This document shows, in pieces, positions 1 through 10,505 of a stretch of 64,000 bases of DNA (positions within the stretch are counted from its first letter, which is position 1; each line of letters starts with the position of its first letter). The position numbers were made by a program, and so were the translations under genes. The stretch covers positions 276,500 to 340,499 of the forward strand of contig WNYE01000046.1 in NCBI GenBank assembly GCA_021396245.1. The letters run 5' to 3'. Source of the DNA: Sporothrix humicola. Its lineage: Eukaryota; Ascomycota; Sordariomycetes; Ophiostomatales; Ophiostomataceae. The notes under the pieces are model-generated. The model was given only the letters and a program-made list of their open reading frames with translations. It did not search any database and was not told where the DNA came from.

Positions 1-132
1 TCGTATGCTGCCACTGATGGATACCTTGATGGCGACGCACTGGTGGAGTTCCCTGTGGTTTTTGTGCACGATGGCATCGTTGGCTCTGGAGATAGCACTG
101 CTTCGCAGGAGGCAGTTACTGAGAAGGTGTAA
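1..132 (+). CDS. C-terminal end of an unidentified protein (partial)
   Basis: Frame 1 is open from the first base to a TAA at 130-132 and gives 43 residues ending QEAVTEKV. The codon use looks coding and the stretch is rich in Asp, Gly and Val. The gene begins outside the window, so its family cannot be named. It converges on the RTA1-like gene that ends at 429. Confidence 0.5.
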   Translation, partial: SYAATDGYLDGDALVEFPVVFVHDGIVGSGDSTASQEAVTEKV

Positions 133-428
133 AGATGTTATGTACTTTGCAATTATAGAATGGTGACATATTCTGTGAACTTGGGATAGTATGATAGATA
201 GCAATACCAATTTATTGACCTCTAAAAACAATACGCTATGAATGCAAAACAAAAGAAACAGTCTATGGACGCTAGTAGATGTGAAGAATATCGGTCTGGG
301 AAAGGATGTGGCTAGGCTGGAAAGGACAAATGAGATGCTTAGAAGGTGGAAGGGGTTAAGGTCATATCAAACGTTGTGAGCTGACAAGTTGAGCTGTCGG
401 AAAGAAGACTATTTAGTCCAAGTATCTT
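133..428. other. Short convergent intergenic region
   Basis: This is the 3' intergenic space between the partial gene and the RTA1-like gene. It is AT-rich, and no gene or RNA is seen in it. Confidence 0.5.
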
Positions 429-1292
429 TTACTTCCGCTTCGAGTAGCAGCGCCACGACGACGGCATCTCCGTTTCGGGTCCGCGCATGATGCGCGCCGG
501 GTGGACAACGTTGTACAGCACAATGGCGATGAACATGGGCAGCGTGTCGAGGGCGTACTGGTAGGCCTCGTGGTTGGGTATCGTGCTCTTGAGGCCGCTC
601 GAGTACTCGACAATGCGGAAGATGATGCGGATGATGATGAGGACCAAGACGGCGAACTGGGTGTAGAGTAAAGTCAAGGCCGGGCGGACGGTCTGAGGAA
701 ACTGCACAGCTTCACGGCGCATAATGGTCCACAGCTTGACGGCAAAGGTCAGGCAGATCAAGATAAACAACAGCTGCACGCCCACGCCGCCCATGTACAC
801 ATGCAGCGACCGCAGCACCTGGCTCGTCGGGATGTCGTTGGCCGTCGCCGTCGCGGCACCATAAACTTGAATGATAAACGCGACAATGTCCAGCACGACA
901 AACACCATGCCAAATTTGCTGGCCGGCAGCCCCCACACCTTGTGGTCCGGCGTGTAGTTGTAGACCAAGCGGCCAAAGACCATGTACGCAAACGCGTTTG
1001 TCCACAGCGGCGCCACCAAAATGAGGACGAACCAGGCGGCGTAGTTGCCAAAGCTGGCGGGGGTCTGGATGCTGATTGTGCGAAAGACGTACGTCAACAG
1101 CTGCCACAGCACCGACATGACAATGACCCAGCAGTAGTTCCAAAACTTCTTGTAGTGGATGGCCTGGAAGAGGTGCGCAACGAAAACGATGGCGAACAGG
1201 ACCAGAAAGAAGATGCTGGCGCCCATGTTGGGGCAAAACGACCACATCGTGTCGGGCGTGGTCAACGCCTTGCAGTATTGCGTGGAAGACAT
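429..1292 (-). CDS. RTA1-like integral membrane protein (lipid-translocating exporter family)
   Basis: A 287-residue protein starts at MSSTQYCKAL. A longer start at 1343 adds 17 residues of low-complexity Thr/Leu sequence and is less likely. Seven hydrophobic segments of about 20 residues are visible. A central amphipathic stretch carries VYNYTPDHKVWGLPASKFG, and late in the protein there is the family-like HPARIMRG. This is the layout of the fungal RTA1 family, whose members are linked to resistance to 7-aminocholesterol-type compounds and to lipid movement across the plasma membrane. The substrate here is unknown. The gene is intronless and transcribed divergently from the Zn2Cys6 regulator at 2898, with which it shares a 1.6-kb promoter containing five copies of a 9-bp sequence. 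Confidence 0.85.
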   Translation of the reverse strand: MSSTQYCKALTTPDTMWSFCPNMGASIFFLVLFAIVFVAHLFQAIHYKKFWNYCWVIVMSVLWQLLTYVFRTISIQTPASFGNYAAWFVLILVAPLWTNAFAYMVFGRLVYNYTPDHKVWGLPASKFGMVFVVLDIVAFIIQVYGAATATANDIPTSQVLRSLHVYMGGVGVQLLFILICLTFAVKLWTIMRREAVQFPQTVRPALTLLYTQFAVLVLIIIRIIFRIVEYSSGLKSTIPNHEAYQYALDTLPMFIAIVLYNVVHPARIMRGPETEMPSSWRCYSKRK

Positions 1293-2897
1293 TGTAGTGG
1301 TGGTGATGTTGAGCGTATGTCGTAAAAGGAAGATGGAAGGCAAGTCGTGATGTGGTGTGATGTTGTCGAATGTAAATGAATATATGTCAAAGGCAAAAGT
1401 CGACCTTGAAAATAAACAAAGAAGCGTGCTGCTGGACGTCTTGAAAGTCTTGGTCTAATAAACAAAGAAAAGAGTGCTGAAGACTTGATCTACGGAAGCT
1501 ACGGAGAGTGACGACAACTATGGAGACAGACACGTCTGTTTATGTATCAAATTTGCTTTTCCCAAAGACTGCCCGGTGAAGCTTAAAATTGGCGTCATGG
1601 ACCCTACGAAGGGACCATACGAGCAGATGCACAAGTATGGAAATTGTACTTTGTACTACTGTGTATGTGGCACATATTTTTAGAGAGGCGGTGCTTTCGG
1701 GCGAGTCCGTCTTCTTATGGCCGACGTATGGGTCGTCCTTTGTCATCATGCCATACGAGCTGGAGGAGCGAGTTGAAGCAGAAAAGGACGAAACGGAAAC
1801 AGGAGGAGAACGGAATGGCACATGTTGGTTTGTGACAAGTAATGGTCAGAATGAAGATAAAAATGGTTTGATTTGAAGAATAATTTTAGTTAAAAAAAAA
1901 GTATACTCTGTACGCCAAAAATCTGTAAAAATAGACCAGGCAGCAGGGGAACATCGAGTAAAAAAAGTACAAATAAGACGGATGCCCGACTTCCTTTTTC
2001 TCAAGGATTTTGGTAGGAGGATGAGTAGACGTCGGGATGTTGTTCGTCGTCTGTCGTTGGCATCGTCTCGCACCAGGCACCGATGGAGCTCCCCATAAAT
2101 AAGCTCAAAGGAGTGGGGCGCATATAAAGTGGACCTAAAGACTGAACGACGGAATTGGCAGTTACTATTGGCCTGCTCGTATGGGCATGTGGGGTCCTTT
2201 GGGTGGAAGCCCCACCAAATCCTACCGTAAATCCCCAGCGCACACGAACGCTCACGCAATCGCTGGAGAACGGGAATTGTCCACTGTACCGTCACTGTAA
2301 CTCTGCGTAAGGCCCTGTATTTTTGGAACATCGCCCACCAACACAAGGCCCGCGCAGGCGGTTCGGCCGTTGTGATACTCTCCAAATCTCGCTTTCGCTT
2401 TGCCGCCGCTGTGCCGCTTCCCACTGCTCGGACTCCACTCATTCCTTTGTCTGTCAGCCTTTCAGCCCTCCAGATCGGCCTCGTCTTACCCACTCGCCTC
2501 GCCCAATTCCTCCGACTGCAGGAGCTGCAGGAAAGGCCAAGCTCTCATATAAAGAAAAGAAAGCAACCAAACACTGAACTCTCCGATCTAGAATCTAAAA
2601 CCTCGTGGTCGTGCTCGTATGGGCATCTCTTCTTTCCTTTCATTCTCTTCCCAATTTGCCCCAATTGTCTTGTCTTGCCTTGCGTCTCATCTCTCCGTCC
2701 TTTTTTCACCTTTCCCCTCTTCAGCCACTTGAAACGTCCATACGAGGACCACTACCAAACGCGGCTGTCAGCCACTCCCGACTGCCCACAAAAGACAATC
2801 GGACAATCACCACTTTCGCCTGCCACGTTGCCTCCACGTTGTCCGTACGAGCACCACCTATTTTCTCTTTCAGACAGTCATCCCTTTACAAGCGACC
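1293..2897. other. Divergent intergenic promoter region between RTA1-like gene and Zn2Cys6 regulator
   Basis: No gene is supported here, and the small open frames have no coding character. It holds TATA-like ATATAAAG at about 2122 and 2548, CT-rich stretches upstream of the regulator, and the five-copy 9-bp sequence listed separately. Confidence 0.6.
1615..2746. promoter_or_regulatory. Five copies of CCATACGAG/CTCGTATGG, candidate regulator-binding sites
   Basis: Exact copies lie at 1615-1623 (+), 1751-1759 (+), 2176-2184 (-), 2614-2622 (-) and 2738-2746 (+), with a one-base variant (CCGTACGAG) near 2848. The two minus-strand copies sit inside an identical 15-bp block (2174-2188 and 2612-2626). 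All copies are in the non-coding region between divergent genes, which suggests cis-regulatory sites. Binding by the neighbouring zinc-cluster protein is an inference. Confidence 0.45.
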
Positions 2898-5265
2898 ATG
2901 ACTCGTGTCAAGCCCGGCGAGCGCAAACGGGCCAAGGCGCCCAAGGTGCGGACTGGCTGTCGAACCTGCAAGTGAGTAAATCTCCGAGAGCAGCGCATTC
3001 TGGCTGTATTTCAAGTCTTGGCTCTATCCTTTCTCCTCTTTCTACACTGGCCCACCCCGAGCTGCCAACACTAACACAACACCAACAGATGTATGTGAAA
3101 CTTGGTTGTGCCCTGTGGACTGAATTAAGACATTGGCCTGTTGGCGCAGAATAGCTGTCTTCAATGTTTCGTCCCGTTTCCCTTCTCTTTCCGTCCCGTC
3201 TTCCGCGTCTCCACTGTACTGCTCTGTCCACGTTGTGCATTACGGAGTACAGATAAATGCTGTGCATTTGTGTAGAGAGAGTACGATCCCGGGGCGGTGC
3301 ATAATAGTCTTGACCCCGATCTTGCATATTACTTGAATTCACAGACTTATCATACTAACACCCCCAGTACGAAAGGTCAAGTGTGACGAAACACGGCCAG
3401 CCTGTCTTCGATGTAAGTTGATGTTGCACTTATTGATTGTTATGTCTGTTGTTCCGCCTTCCTGTACCCCAATCATATTACACCCATGTCCATCGTTTGG
3501 ACATGGCCTGTGCTGTCCTTACGACATGACGATCTGCTTATCACCTGTCATTTATATCTGACATAAGCTCCTCCCGTCTTCGTCTTCCCACTTCTGGCCC
3601 GTGCTCTTTTGTTCCTATTCTTGTTCTCTTCTAACACTGGCAGGTAAATCCACTGGCCGTGTCTGTGACGGCTTTGATCCATTAATCAATGGAACAAACA
3701 CCAACACCAGCAATGGCCGCTCTGTCGCCCTCACGCACCGGCCATCGGCATCCGGCCGCATGGCCATGTCGGCGGCTGCCTCGATGAGCGAATCTCTATC
3801 AATACACCGCATTTCACCCTCGTCGTATGGTGACCCCTTGGAGGCACGATCTCTCCTCTACTTTACCGAACGCACGATTGGCCAGTTCCAGGCCTTCTTT
3901 CCCGACGACTTTTGGAACAGCCACGTGCTGCAGTTTGCCCTGTCTCAGGACTGCATCCGGCATGCGCTTGTCTCTCTATCGGCGCACCACGAACGGTACT
4001 CGCGTACGAAAGTGGGCAGCGTACCGGCGATCAGCAGCACGGCAGTCAGTCCATCCACGGATTCGGATCGAGCGTTTGCCCTCCGCCAACACAACCTGGC
4101 CATCCAGTCGTTGCTCAAATGCGGCGACCCGTCCAAGTCGCTGCATGTCCACCTCGTGTCGTGTCTCATCTTTATTTGTATTGAAGCCCTCCAGGGCGAG
4201 CTGCGGTCGGCCATCAGTCTGTTTAAGCATGGCCTGTCCATGATCGAGGAGCTGAACCGGCGGACGGGCATTCTGGGCGAGACCATTGCCCAGGCACAGG
4301 CACAGGCAAAAGGCACGTCAACAGGCACGTCGACCAGTTCGACGTCAACCTCCTCCTCCTCCTCAACATCCTCTTCAACGTCCACACCCTCCCCATCTCC
4401 CTCACCCACTACTCCTTCCTTCTCCGACGGCATCGTCAACGCCGTCGTCGCCTTCTTGAACCGCTTCGCCGTCCAGGTCGCCCTGCTGGCCGGCGACATC
4501 GACCCCGAGCTCAGCATCGGCGTCATGGCCGGCGCCAGCAGCAAGCCCACCCTGTCGCCGGACACGCGGTTTCACTCACTCCTAGAGGCACGCGAAAGCA
4601 TCCTCAACCTGGCCATCCACATCTTGTCAGGCGCGCCGAGCCGCCTCTTTGGCGAGGGCTTTTTAGAGTCTGGGGTAGTCATGCTCGGCTGGTGGACCGC
4701 CGCGTTTGACCGCATGGTCGCCGAGCGGGGCTCGTCTTTGTCCAAAAGAGGCATCGCCCTGCTGGAACTGCACAAACGGTACTTGGCCGCCCACCTCAAG
4801 TTGCCCAACCCGAGCAACAGTGATGAGCGCTGGGACAACCATGTCGAAGAGTTCCAGACGCTCGTGTCGTGGGCCGAGCGGGCTTTGGAGCCGGACGTGC
4901 CGGCCGTCGGCACCACTCCTCCCAAGAGCGGACTGCCCACCTTCCACATGGACTTGGGCGTTATCCCGGTCATGTTCTCGACTGTCTTGCGTTGTAGGGA
5001 CCCCGGTGTCCGTCATCGAGCTTTGGCAGTCCTCCGTAACCACCGCCTCCAGGAAGGCATCTGGGATTCTTCGTTGACCCTCCGCGCAGCCGAGCGTATC
5101 GTCATGCTCGAAGAGAGCAGCGTGGCTGCCACCGTCGCAGCCGGCGCCCGCAAAAAGCCCCAGCGCGTCAAGAGCGTCATGGTGCACATGGATCCTAACG
5201 AGAAGGTGGCCACTCTGCAGTACGGCCTGGAGGACCACGTGTTTGAGGAGACGCTGGACTGGTAG
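2898..5265 (+). CDS. Zn2Cys6 fungal-type transcription factor (four exons, one of 2 nt)
   Basis: The exons read 2898-2971, 3089-3090, 3368-3412 and 3644-5265, giving 580 residues. The joined N-terminus carries a complete zinc binuclear cluster with Cys21, 24, 31, 38, 41 and 48 (C-x2-C-x6-C-x6-C-x2-C-x6-C), preceded by a Lys/Arg-rich stretch. The cluster is split over all four exons. Introns have GTGAGT, GTATGT and GTAAGT donors, CTAAC-type branch points and CAG acceptors. Only a two-base exon (AT, 3089-3090) keeps the frame and the six-residue spacing between the second and third Cys. The last exon encodes a Ser/Thr/Pro-rich tract (about 4313-4420) inside the regulatory domain common in fungal C6 factors. 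It probably regulates the divergent RTA1-like gene or itself. The target pathway is unknown. Confidence 0.85.
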
Positions 5266-5450
5266 GCGAGCGTGTGAGGATTAATTCATGAGCGGCATGG
5301 TGGACATTAGCCGCGCTTGTATAATATTGTTGTTAGCCATCTTTTCATTAATGACTTATGTTGCACGCAAAGCTGTTGTTGATTTTGACTAAACAAACAA
5401 AGATACACGGTTGGCTAACAGCGTGCACCGAGACCGAGATGCAAACAAGA

Positions 5451-7611
5451 TCATAACACCCCTTTGTCTCCCAACAATTCCAGGACTCTCTTCCGCTCTG
5501 ACCGGTCTGCGTCACCCATTCGGTAGTACTTTGCAATGTCCAGTGCCGTCTGGCCCCATTTGTTTTTTATTGTGACATCAGCACCGTGAGCGACGAGGTA
5601 TGGAATGGCCTGAGAAGTGCCCCACCAGTGGTAGTTGCGCGCCAGGACGTGGAGGGCTGTCTCTCGGCCAGGCAACGGCTCTGGCTCTTCACCACCCGGG
5701 TATCCTCCTGGAGGTGGGTTCACTGGGTGAGATACGAGACGCTGGTCGACGGTCATTGTCTGGGCGTTGACATTGACACAGCAAACCTCCACCAAAAACC
5801 GGACGACGTCCATGTTGGGCAGTTGTCGACTGCAAGCGAGGTACAGCAGCGGCTCGTCCCATGACGTGCCGACGAGCTCGGCCTCGCGGAAGAGCGTGGC
5901 TGGCGGGACCATGGCCACAGCCCTCGCATGTGCCGCTGCCAGAACATTAGCGTGGCCAAGCCTAACAAGAGCACGAATGCCGTTGGAGGGCCAGTTCTGG
6001 TAGACGGTGTTGTTGCCGTGCAGCTCGTCCAGTGTCGGCCCAAACTCTGACATGGACGCGGGATCGAAGCAACAGTTGCTCAACAGACGTGAACTGCCGT
6101 TTCCGAAGGAGACGCTGTACGATCCGCTCGCCGTCGCCAAAGCTGGGGTATCGTATGGGACGCAGGCCGGCAACGTTTTCCTTCTTTTCCAACGCTAGTA
6201 TATCGTCATCCGTTACGATGGGGTCAGTGGCCTCCGTCGCCTGCTGACCCGGATGAATATTTCGTCGTAGGTCCAATGCAAATTCTCGAAAACAGTCGAG
6301 GGTGTAGGTGTGAAAACAGATATCGGGTGTGGGCGATGGGGACGGCTCCAGTTTTGGCGCTGGCTTGTCTTCCAACTTCTTGATGACGGCCTGGAGTGAC
6401 TGAAGAAGGAAGCCTGCTGCCTTGGCTTTACTGCCAACAGGTTGGCTGGCCTGATGAGCCTCGTAAAGCATCTGCAGGATCGGCCGGAGCCGGGTGTTGT
6501 CTTGGTCGGTACGCACCGTCCCGTTAAAATTGACCATGACTTCCACGTTGACGGCCGTCCGGCTGATCGTGCCAGCCTTTCCGCCGTCAGCAGCATCAAT
6601 AGTGTCATCCTCATCCTCACTAACGTCAGACTCATCTTGGCCAGGTTCACGACACTCGTCCATCCAGCGATCCAGCACCAAACGGCCGGCCTTGACCCAG
6701 GGCCGAAGGGAGTCAAGACGGTCTACGCCGCCAACGACATCGTCTTGCCAGTTGTCCTTCATGCCCCACAGCACCCTGGAGTCGACATCATACGGCGTTG
6801 GGGGATGATAGTCCTTCCACAGGGGCTGTTCCTCGGCAAATTCAGAGCATGCCTCAAGCAATGAAGGGAGGGAATGGTCGTCCACTTGGCGGAGGCCAGA
6901 ATCGTCACCGCCTTGTAGGAGTAGGGAAACAGTTTCCGGGCGACGTGAACGGCACGCATGGTGTAAAGGCAGCCAGCCAACCTCGTCCCTTGCACCAAGG
7001 GCGGCTGCAAGACCCGGCAATCCGTTATTGCCCCGGATCCTATCGATGAGAAGACCAGAGACGTTGCTCTGGCGGGCTCGGGCGGCAAGGTGCAGCGGTG
7101 TCATGCCTTGAGGTGTGGCCAAAGTGGTGTCGGCGCCGATGGCAAGCAGTTCACCGACACAGATTTCTGAGAGCATCGACGCCGGGTGCAACGGCCGGAT
7201 GCCCTGCGCGTCTGGAGCGTTCACAATGTGTTGGACCTGTACCACGTCGAAAAAATACCGGATATTGTCCGCTGACAGACCCGAGGGCGTCTGGTCCCCT
7301 TTAATTCGCCAGTCGTAGCTGGCCAGGGCATGCAGCGGTGTTCGGCCCGCGTTGTTTGCCTGATCAGGAAACACACCCAGCTCGGCAGCACGGCGTACGA
7401 TTGCTGCTTTGAGTCCCATGAATTTTCCCCATAAACATGCGGCGTGGTAAAAGGTGTTGCCATCTGCATCGATGGCGCCGTAATCAACCGGCTCTCTCGA
7501 CACTCCCACATATCGAACAATGTCTGTATCGGGATCAATCGGGGGTGGAGAGGGCGGGGGGCTTGCCGAGTGTATCGAGTGTGGTGGGCTCGTCGATGCC
7601 ATTGTTCGCAC
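5451..7611 (-). CDS. Ankyrin-repeat protein A, with an apparent frame break near 6057
   Basis: The frame from 7611 (or the Met at 7602) gives about 518 residues homologous to the ankyrin protein at 15494. At about 6057 homology jumps to another frame that runs to 5451. Ankyrin units include AGRTPLHALASYDWRIKG, QGMTPLHLAARARQSNV and GWLPLHHACRSRRPETVSLL, and C-terminally GRETALHVLARNYHWWGTSQ. The break could be a one-base frameshift (sequencing error or real lesion). It could also be a 61-nt intron (6057 down to 5997, GTCCAT...CCAG, phase 0) with a weak donor and no clear branch point. The intron reading gives about 699 residues, close to the 672 of the paralog. Ankyrin repeats bind proteins. 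No catalytic domain is seen, and the role is unknown. Confidence 0.7.
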
Positions 7612-8347
7612 TGCCGGTCGAAAGGCAGTAAATGAAAAGAATGAAGACGAGAATGAAACTGCAGAAACGAACGGCGGAGGACATATACGAAGCCACAGTT
7701 AAAGAACTGTAAAGCGTACGCAAAAAGAAATATATGTCAAGGCTTTGTTCCACAAAAGGGGCGACCAATGCGAAGGTTATTTATCTTTTCATTTGACGTA
7801 TGCGCGCCGATAAACACCGGTCGCTTTGAGGCTGTCAATTTTTGGGACCCCACGGGTTGTTGGCGAGGCCAGCCGGTATGCAACCAACAGCGTCCTGTGC
7901 CGCAATCTGCTGGTCCTGCGAAATCTAGATTTTGACGTACACGGTACAAACCGTTCCAAGCCGGGAAAGGGTCTGCACGCGTGGAAATGAAATCGCCGAT
8001 TTCATATACATAAGGAGCGTTTTCTATCGGGCTTCTTGTGCGCCACAATAATTCTGTCTTTGGATAATTCACTTGTAATTTTTATTCTGACTGTTGGTGG
8101 CGTCCACTTTGAAAAGGCCAACGCCGATGTCGTGATGCTTATTCGAGGCCGGTTGTGCTAAGCCTGGGTTACACGCAAGGTCCATGCCACCAGATGGGTG
8201 TATAAAGACCTAGAGGGACGCTGCTACGATGAGCATTACCAGTTCCACATCTTGGTCGGTTAACTCTCCTTTCTCTACTTTCTCACAGCTGTCCTACACG
8301 CATTCGCACGTACCATTCTTGCCCACGTTCATCATATTCTTCTCGAC
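7612..8347. other. Divergent promoter region between ankyrin gene A and secreted protein gene
   Basis: No coding region is supported. The only recognisable signal is the TATA-like element listed at 8201. Confidence 0.5.
8201..8208 (+). promoter_or_regulatory. TATA-like element
   Basis: TATAAAGA lies 140 bp upstream of the ATG at 8348, a plausible distance for a core promoter of the secreted protein gene. Function is inferred from sequence only. Confidence 0.4.
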
Positions 8348-9268
8348 ATGTTGCGTCACTGTCTCCTCGCGGTTGTTGTGCTTTCAGCCCCAGCTGCAGC
8401 ATTGTTTTCTCGCCCCCAAGCATCGGGAGAATGCCCTCTCTCGGCGTGCCATACGGGCAATGATCTGGTGGAGCAGCCCGGCTGGACGCCCATCCGCGAC
8501 TTTAACGACCTGGACGCATGCAATGATCGCGTCTTTGTCCATTCTGGGCGCGGCGGCGAGGACAATGCTATGCGGGCATGCCGCCTGGTCGCATCGTCTG
8601 GGTCGCTCCTTCCGCCGTTGGATCAAGACGAGGGTCTTGAGCGGCGGAACGACGCTAGCGACAGCGCTACTGGGCCAGCCCGCGGCGAACTCTGCAACGA
8701 CACCGCGACGCCAACGACAGCGCAGCTCTCCGTGTCCATGGTCGGCAACGGCTCAGACTGGACAGACACGGTTGTATTCTCATTGGAAAATGCCAGCCGG
8801 ATGGTGGTGTCCAATTTTAGCTGCGGCATCCAGTGGTTCTACGTCCGCGGCCAAGGCCCCGTTGTCGGCATTTATACAGGGCTGGCCATTGACAATCTTG
8901 GCACCGCCAAAGGCGTTTTTGATGCTGCAATCTCGGTGGCCAATAACTCGGTGACGGGGTCGCCGGAGGCGTTTTTCGTGCAGCGATGCGTCCCTGGCAA
9001 CCCGGCAGACAACACGACTGATACACACAAGAACACGTTTGGTATCGCCGTGACAACCAATGACAACTTGACATGGGCCCACGAGGCCGTCGACGGGTGG
9101 TCCTCTGGAGCTTGTTTGGACGACAAGGTGTTTGCGAAATTGAAACAGCCCGACGGCAAGAGTCTCGGCACCGTGAATAGCACGACAATCGACGGTGTTA
9201 CGATGTGGGAATATTCGCATCCGCCTGTGGTCTTGAGCAATCCGACGGATCCGACCAAACACTCGTAG
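8348..9268 (+). CDS. Small secreted Cys-containing glycoprotein resembling the N-terminal module of subgroup-C chitinases
   Basis: A 306-residue intronless protein. Residues 1-19 form a signal peptide (hydrophobic core LLAVVVLSAPAAAL). The mature part has spaced cysteines, about eight N-glycosylation sequons (for example NGS, NFS, NNS, NLT) and a possible dibasic site (LERR, about residue 100). The order of features resembles, by eye, the Cys-rich region ahead of LysM and GH18 domains in large fungal killer-toxin-like chitinases: GWTPIRDFNDLDACN, an AMRAC stretch, then GPVVGIYTGLAI and WSSGACL. No LysM, chitin-binding or GH18 domain follows, so it would be a free-standing module. An effector or wall-associated role is conceivable. 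The family assignment is tentative. Confidence 0.8.
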   Translation: MLRHCLLAVVVLSAPAAALFSRPQASGECPLSACHTGNDLVEQPGWTPIRDFNDLDACNDRVFVHSGRGGEDNAMRACRLVASSGSLLPPLDQDEGLERRNDASDSATGPARGELCNDTATPTTAQLSVSMVGNGSDWTDTVVFSLENASRMVVSNFSCGIQWFYVRGQGPVVGIYTGLAIDNLGTAKGVFDAAISVANNSVTGSPEAFFVQRCVPGNPADNTTDTHKNTFGIAVTTNDNLTWAHEAVDGWSSGACLDDKVFAKLKQPDGKSLGTVNSTTIDGVTMWEYSHPPVVLSNPTDPTKHS

Positions 9269-10505
9269 CTTTCCTGTTGCTTGGATGCCTTTGAATGTCA
9301 GAGGTAGACCATATCATAGATATCATCACAGAATACCAGCCGAATAAGCTCACCGAGAATTCCCTTTTTTTTGGCGATGCTCCTGTGCTGTCCCTGCTCC
9401 AACCTGCTTAGTGGGTGTGTTCCCTGTGCCCGCTGTATCCGCTGTGCCTGCTGTGTCCGCCGTGTCCGCTGTATCTCTGGCTGCTCCATCCATCGCGAGC
9501 TAACACAGCTACAGAGCCTTTTTCTCGACCTTGAGTTTCCTTTTTGAGAGGCACGCTTAAATGCTACTCAAAGGGCCATAAGTAGATCAGTTATAACTTA
9601 CTGAGGTGGTATTGACATATGACTCACAGCCTGTGCATGTGCTACAAAGGCACTTATGCCGGAGGGTTAGAGTCTCTGTTAGGTGATTAGGCTAGGAGGG
9701 CTTGATCTGCTAAAACAGCGATAAGGTATAACGGCTGAACAATATCAACACGTAGAAGATGAATGGGGAGCTAATCGCCGATTTTTGACATATTCTCCCA
9801 ATTTTGAGTTTTACGTGGAGAAGGAGCCCTGTGAAAAGCGAATGCAGCTGTCTCGACTGTCTGGACTGGTTTCCCCAGATTTCCCAAACATTGCACCATG
9901 CCCAATTCGATGGGGAGATATGCGAAGATGATTCAGAGTATGGGGAAATATATGAGGAAATACCCTGTGTCTCCGGCGAGGCGCACCATTTCCGGGGAAC
10001 TTTGAGAGTCTATCCCCGTGGGCCACTCGTTCCTTCCCTGTCGGCATTTTTCGCCCTCTTGATCATTACGACGTAGGAAATAACTGCCAAAACAGGACAA
10101 CTTTGGGTTGTTCAGTGCCTGCCGGCTTCGCTAATTGATGACTTTTTTGTCGGTTGCCGGAAATTTTGGTACGAAATAATAAAAAATTTTAATTGTGGGA
10201 TTGACGTATGACGTAGGGTACATCGACACAATAATCAGTGATCACCAGCCGCAGGAGTTCAACGGATTTGAGATTATTCTATTCTTCTTACCACATTGCT
10301 ACATGCTACTGTCCAACGAAATGTTTGTTGCATTATTCTTTTCACACGCTGCACTATTAGAGTACTGCATCTCGGCCGGCAGCTGCAGCGTCAGGCATGT
10401 ATATCTCTCTCTTCAACAAAACGAAAAAGCGCCGACGCGACCTTTGCCCAACTATTCAAACAAGCGCTCCCGTCAAGATTGCAGCCCGATGAAATTCCTT
10501 TACAT
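9269..10505. other. Intergenic region, convergent side
   Basis: This AT-rich region separates the convergent secreted-protein and permease genes. A short minisatellite is listed at 9424. Nothing else is recognised, and the ORF-sized frames lack coding character. Confidence 0.5.
9424..9477. repeat. Six imperfect 9-bp tandem units (CTGTGYCCG-like)
   Basis: Six consecutive 9-bp units read CTGTGCCCG, CTGTATCCG, CTGTGCCTG, CTGTGTCCG, CCGTGTCCG and CTGTATCTC. This is a short degenerate minisatellite 3' of the secreted protein gene. Confidence 0.75.

Noticed and set aside
801..1325. 174-codon plus-strand frame opposite the RTA1-like gene
   Set aside because: It is the antisense shadow of a clear membrane protein gene.
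6051..6112. 62-nt intron (GTCTCC...TCAG) as explanation for the frame break in ankyrin gene A
   Set aside because: It would remove a segment conserved with the paralog (LLRKRQFTSVEQLLL) and has a poor donor and no branch point.
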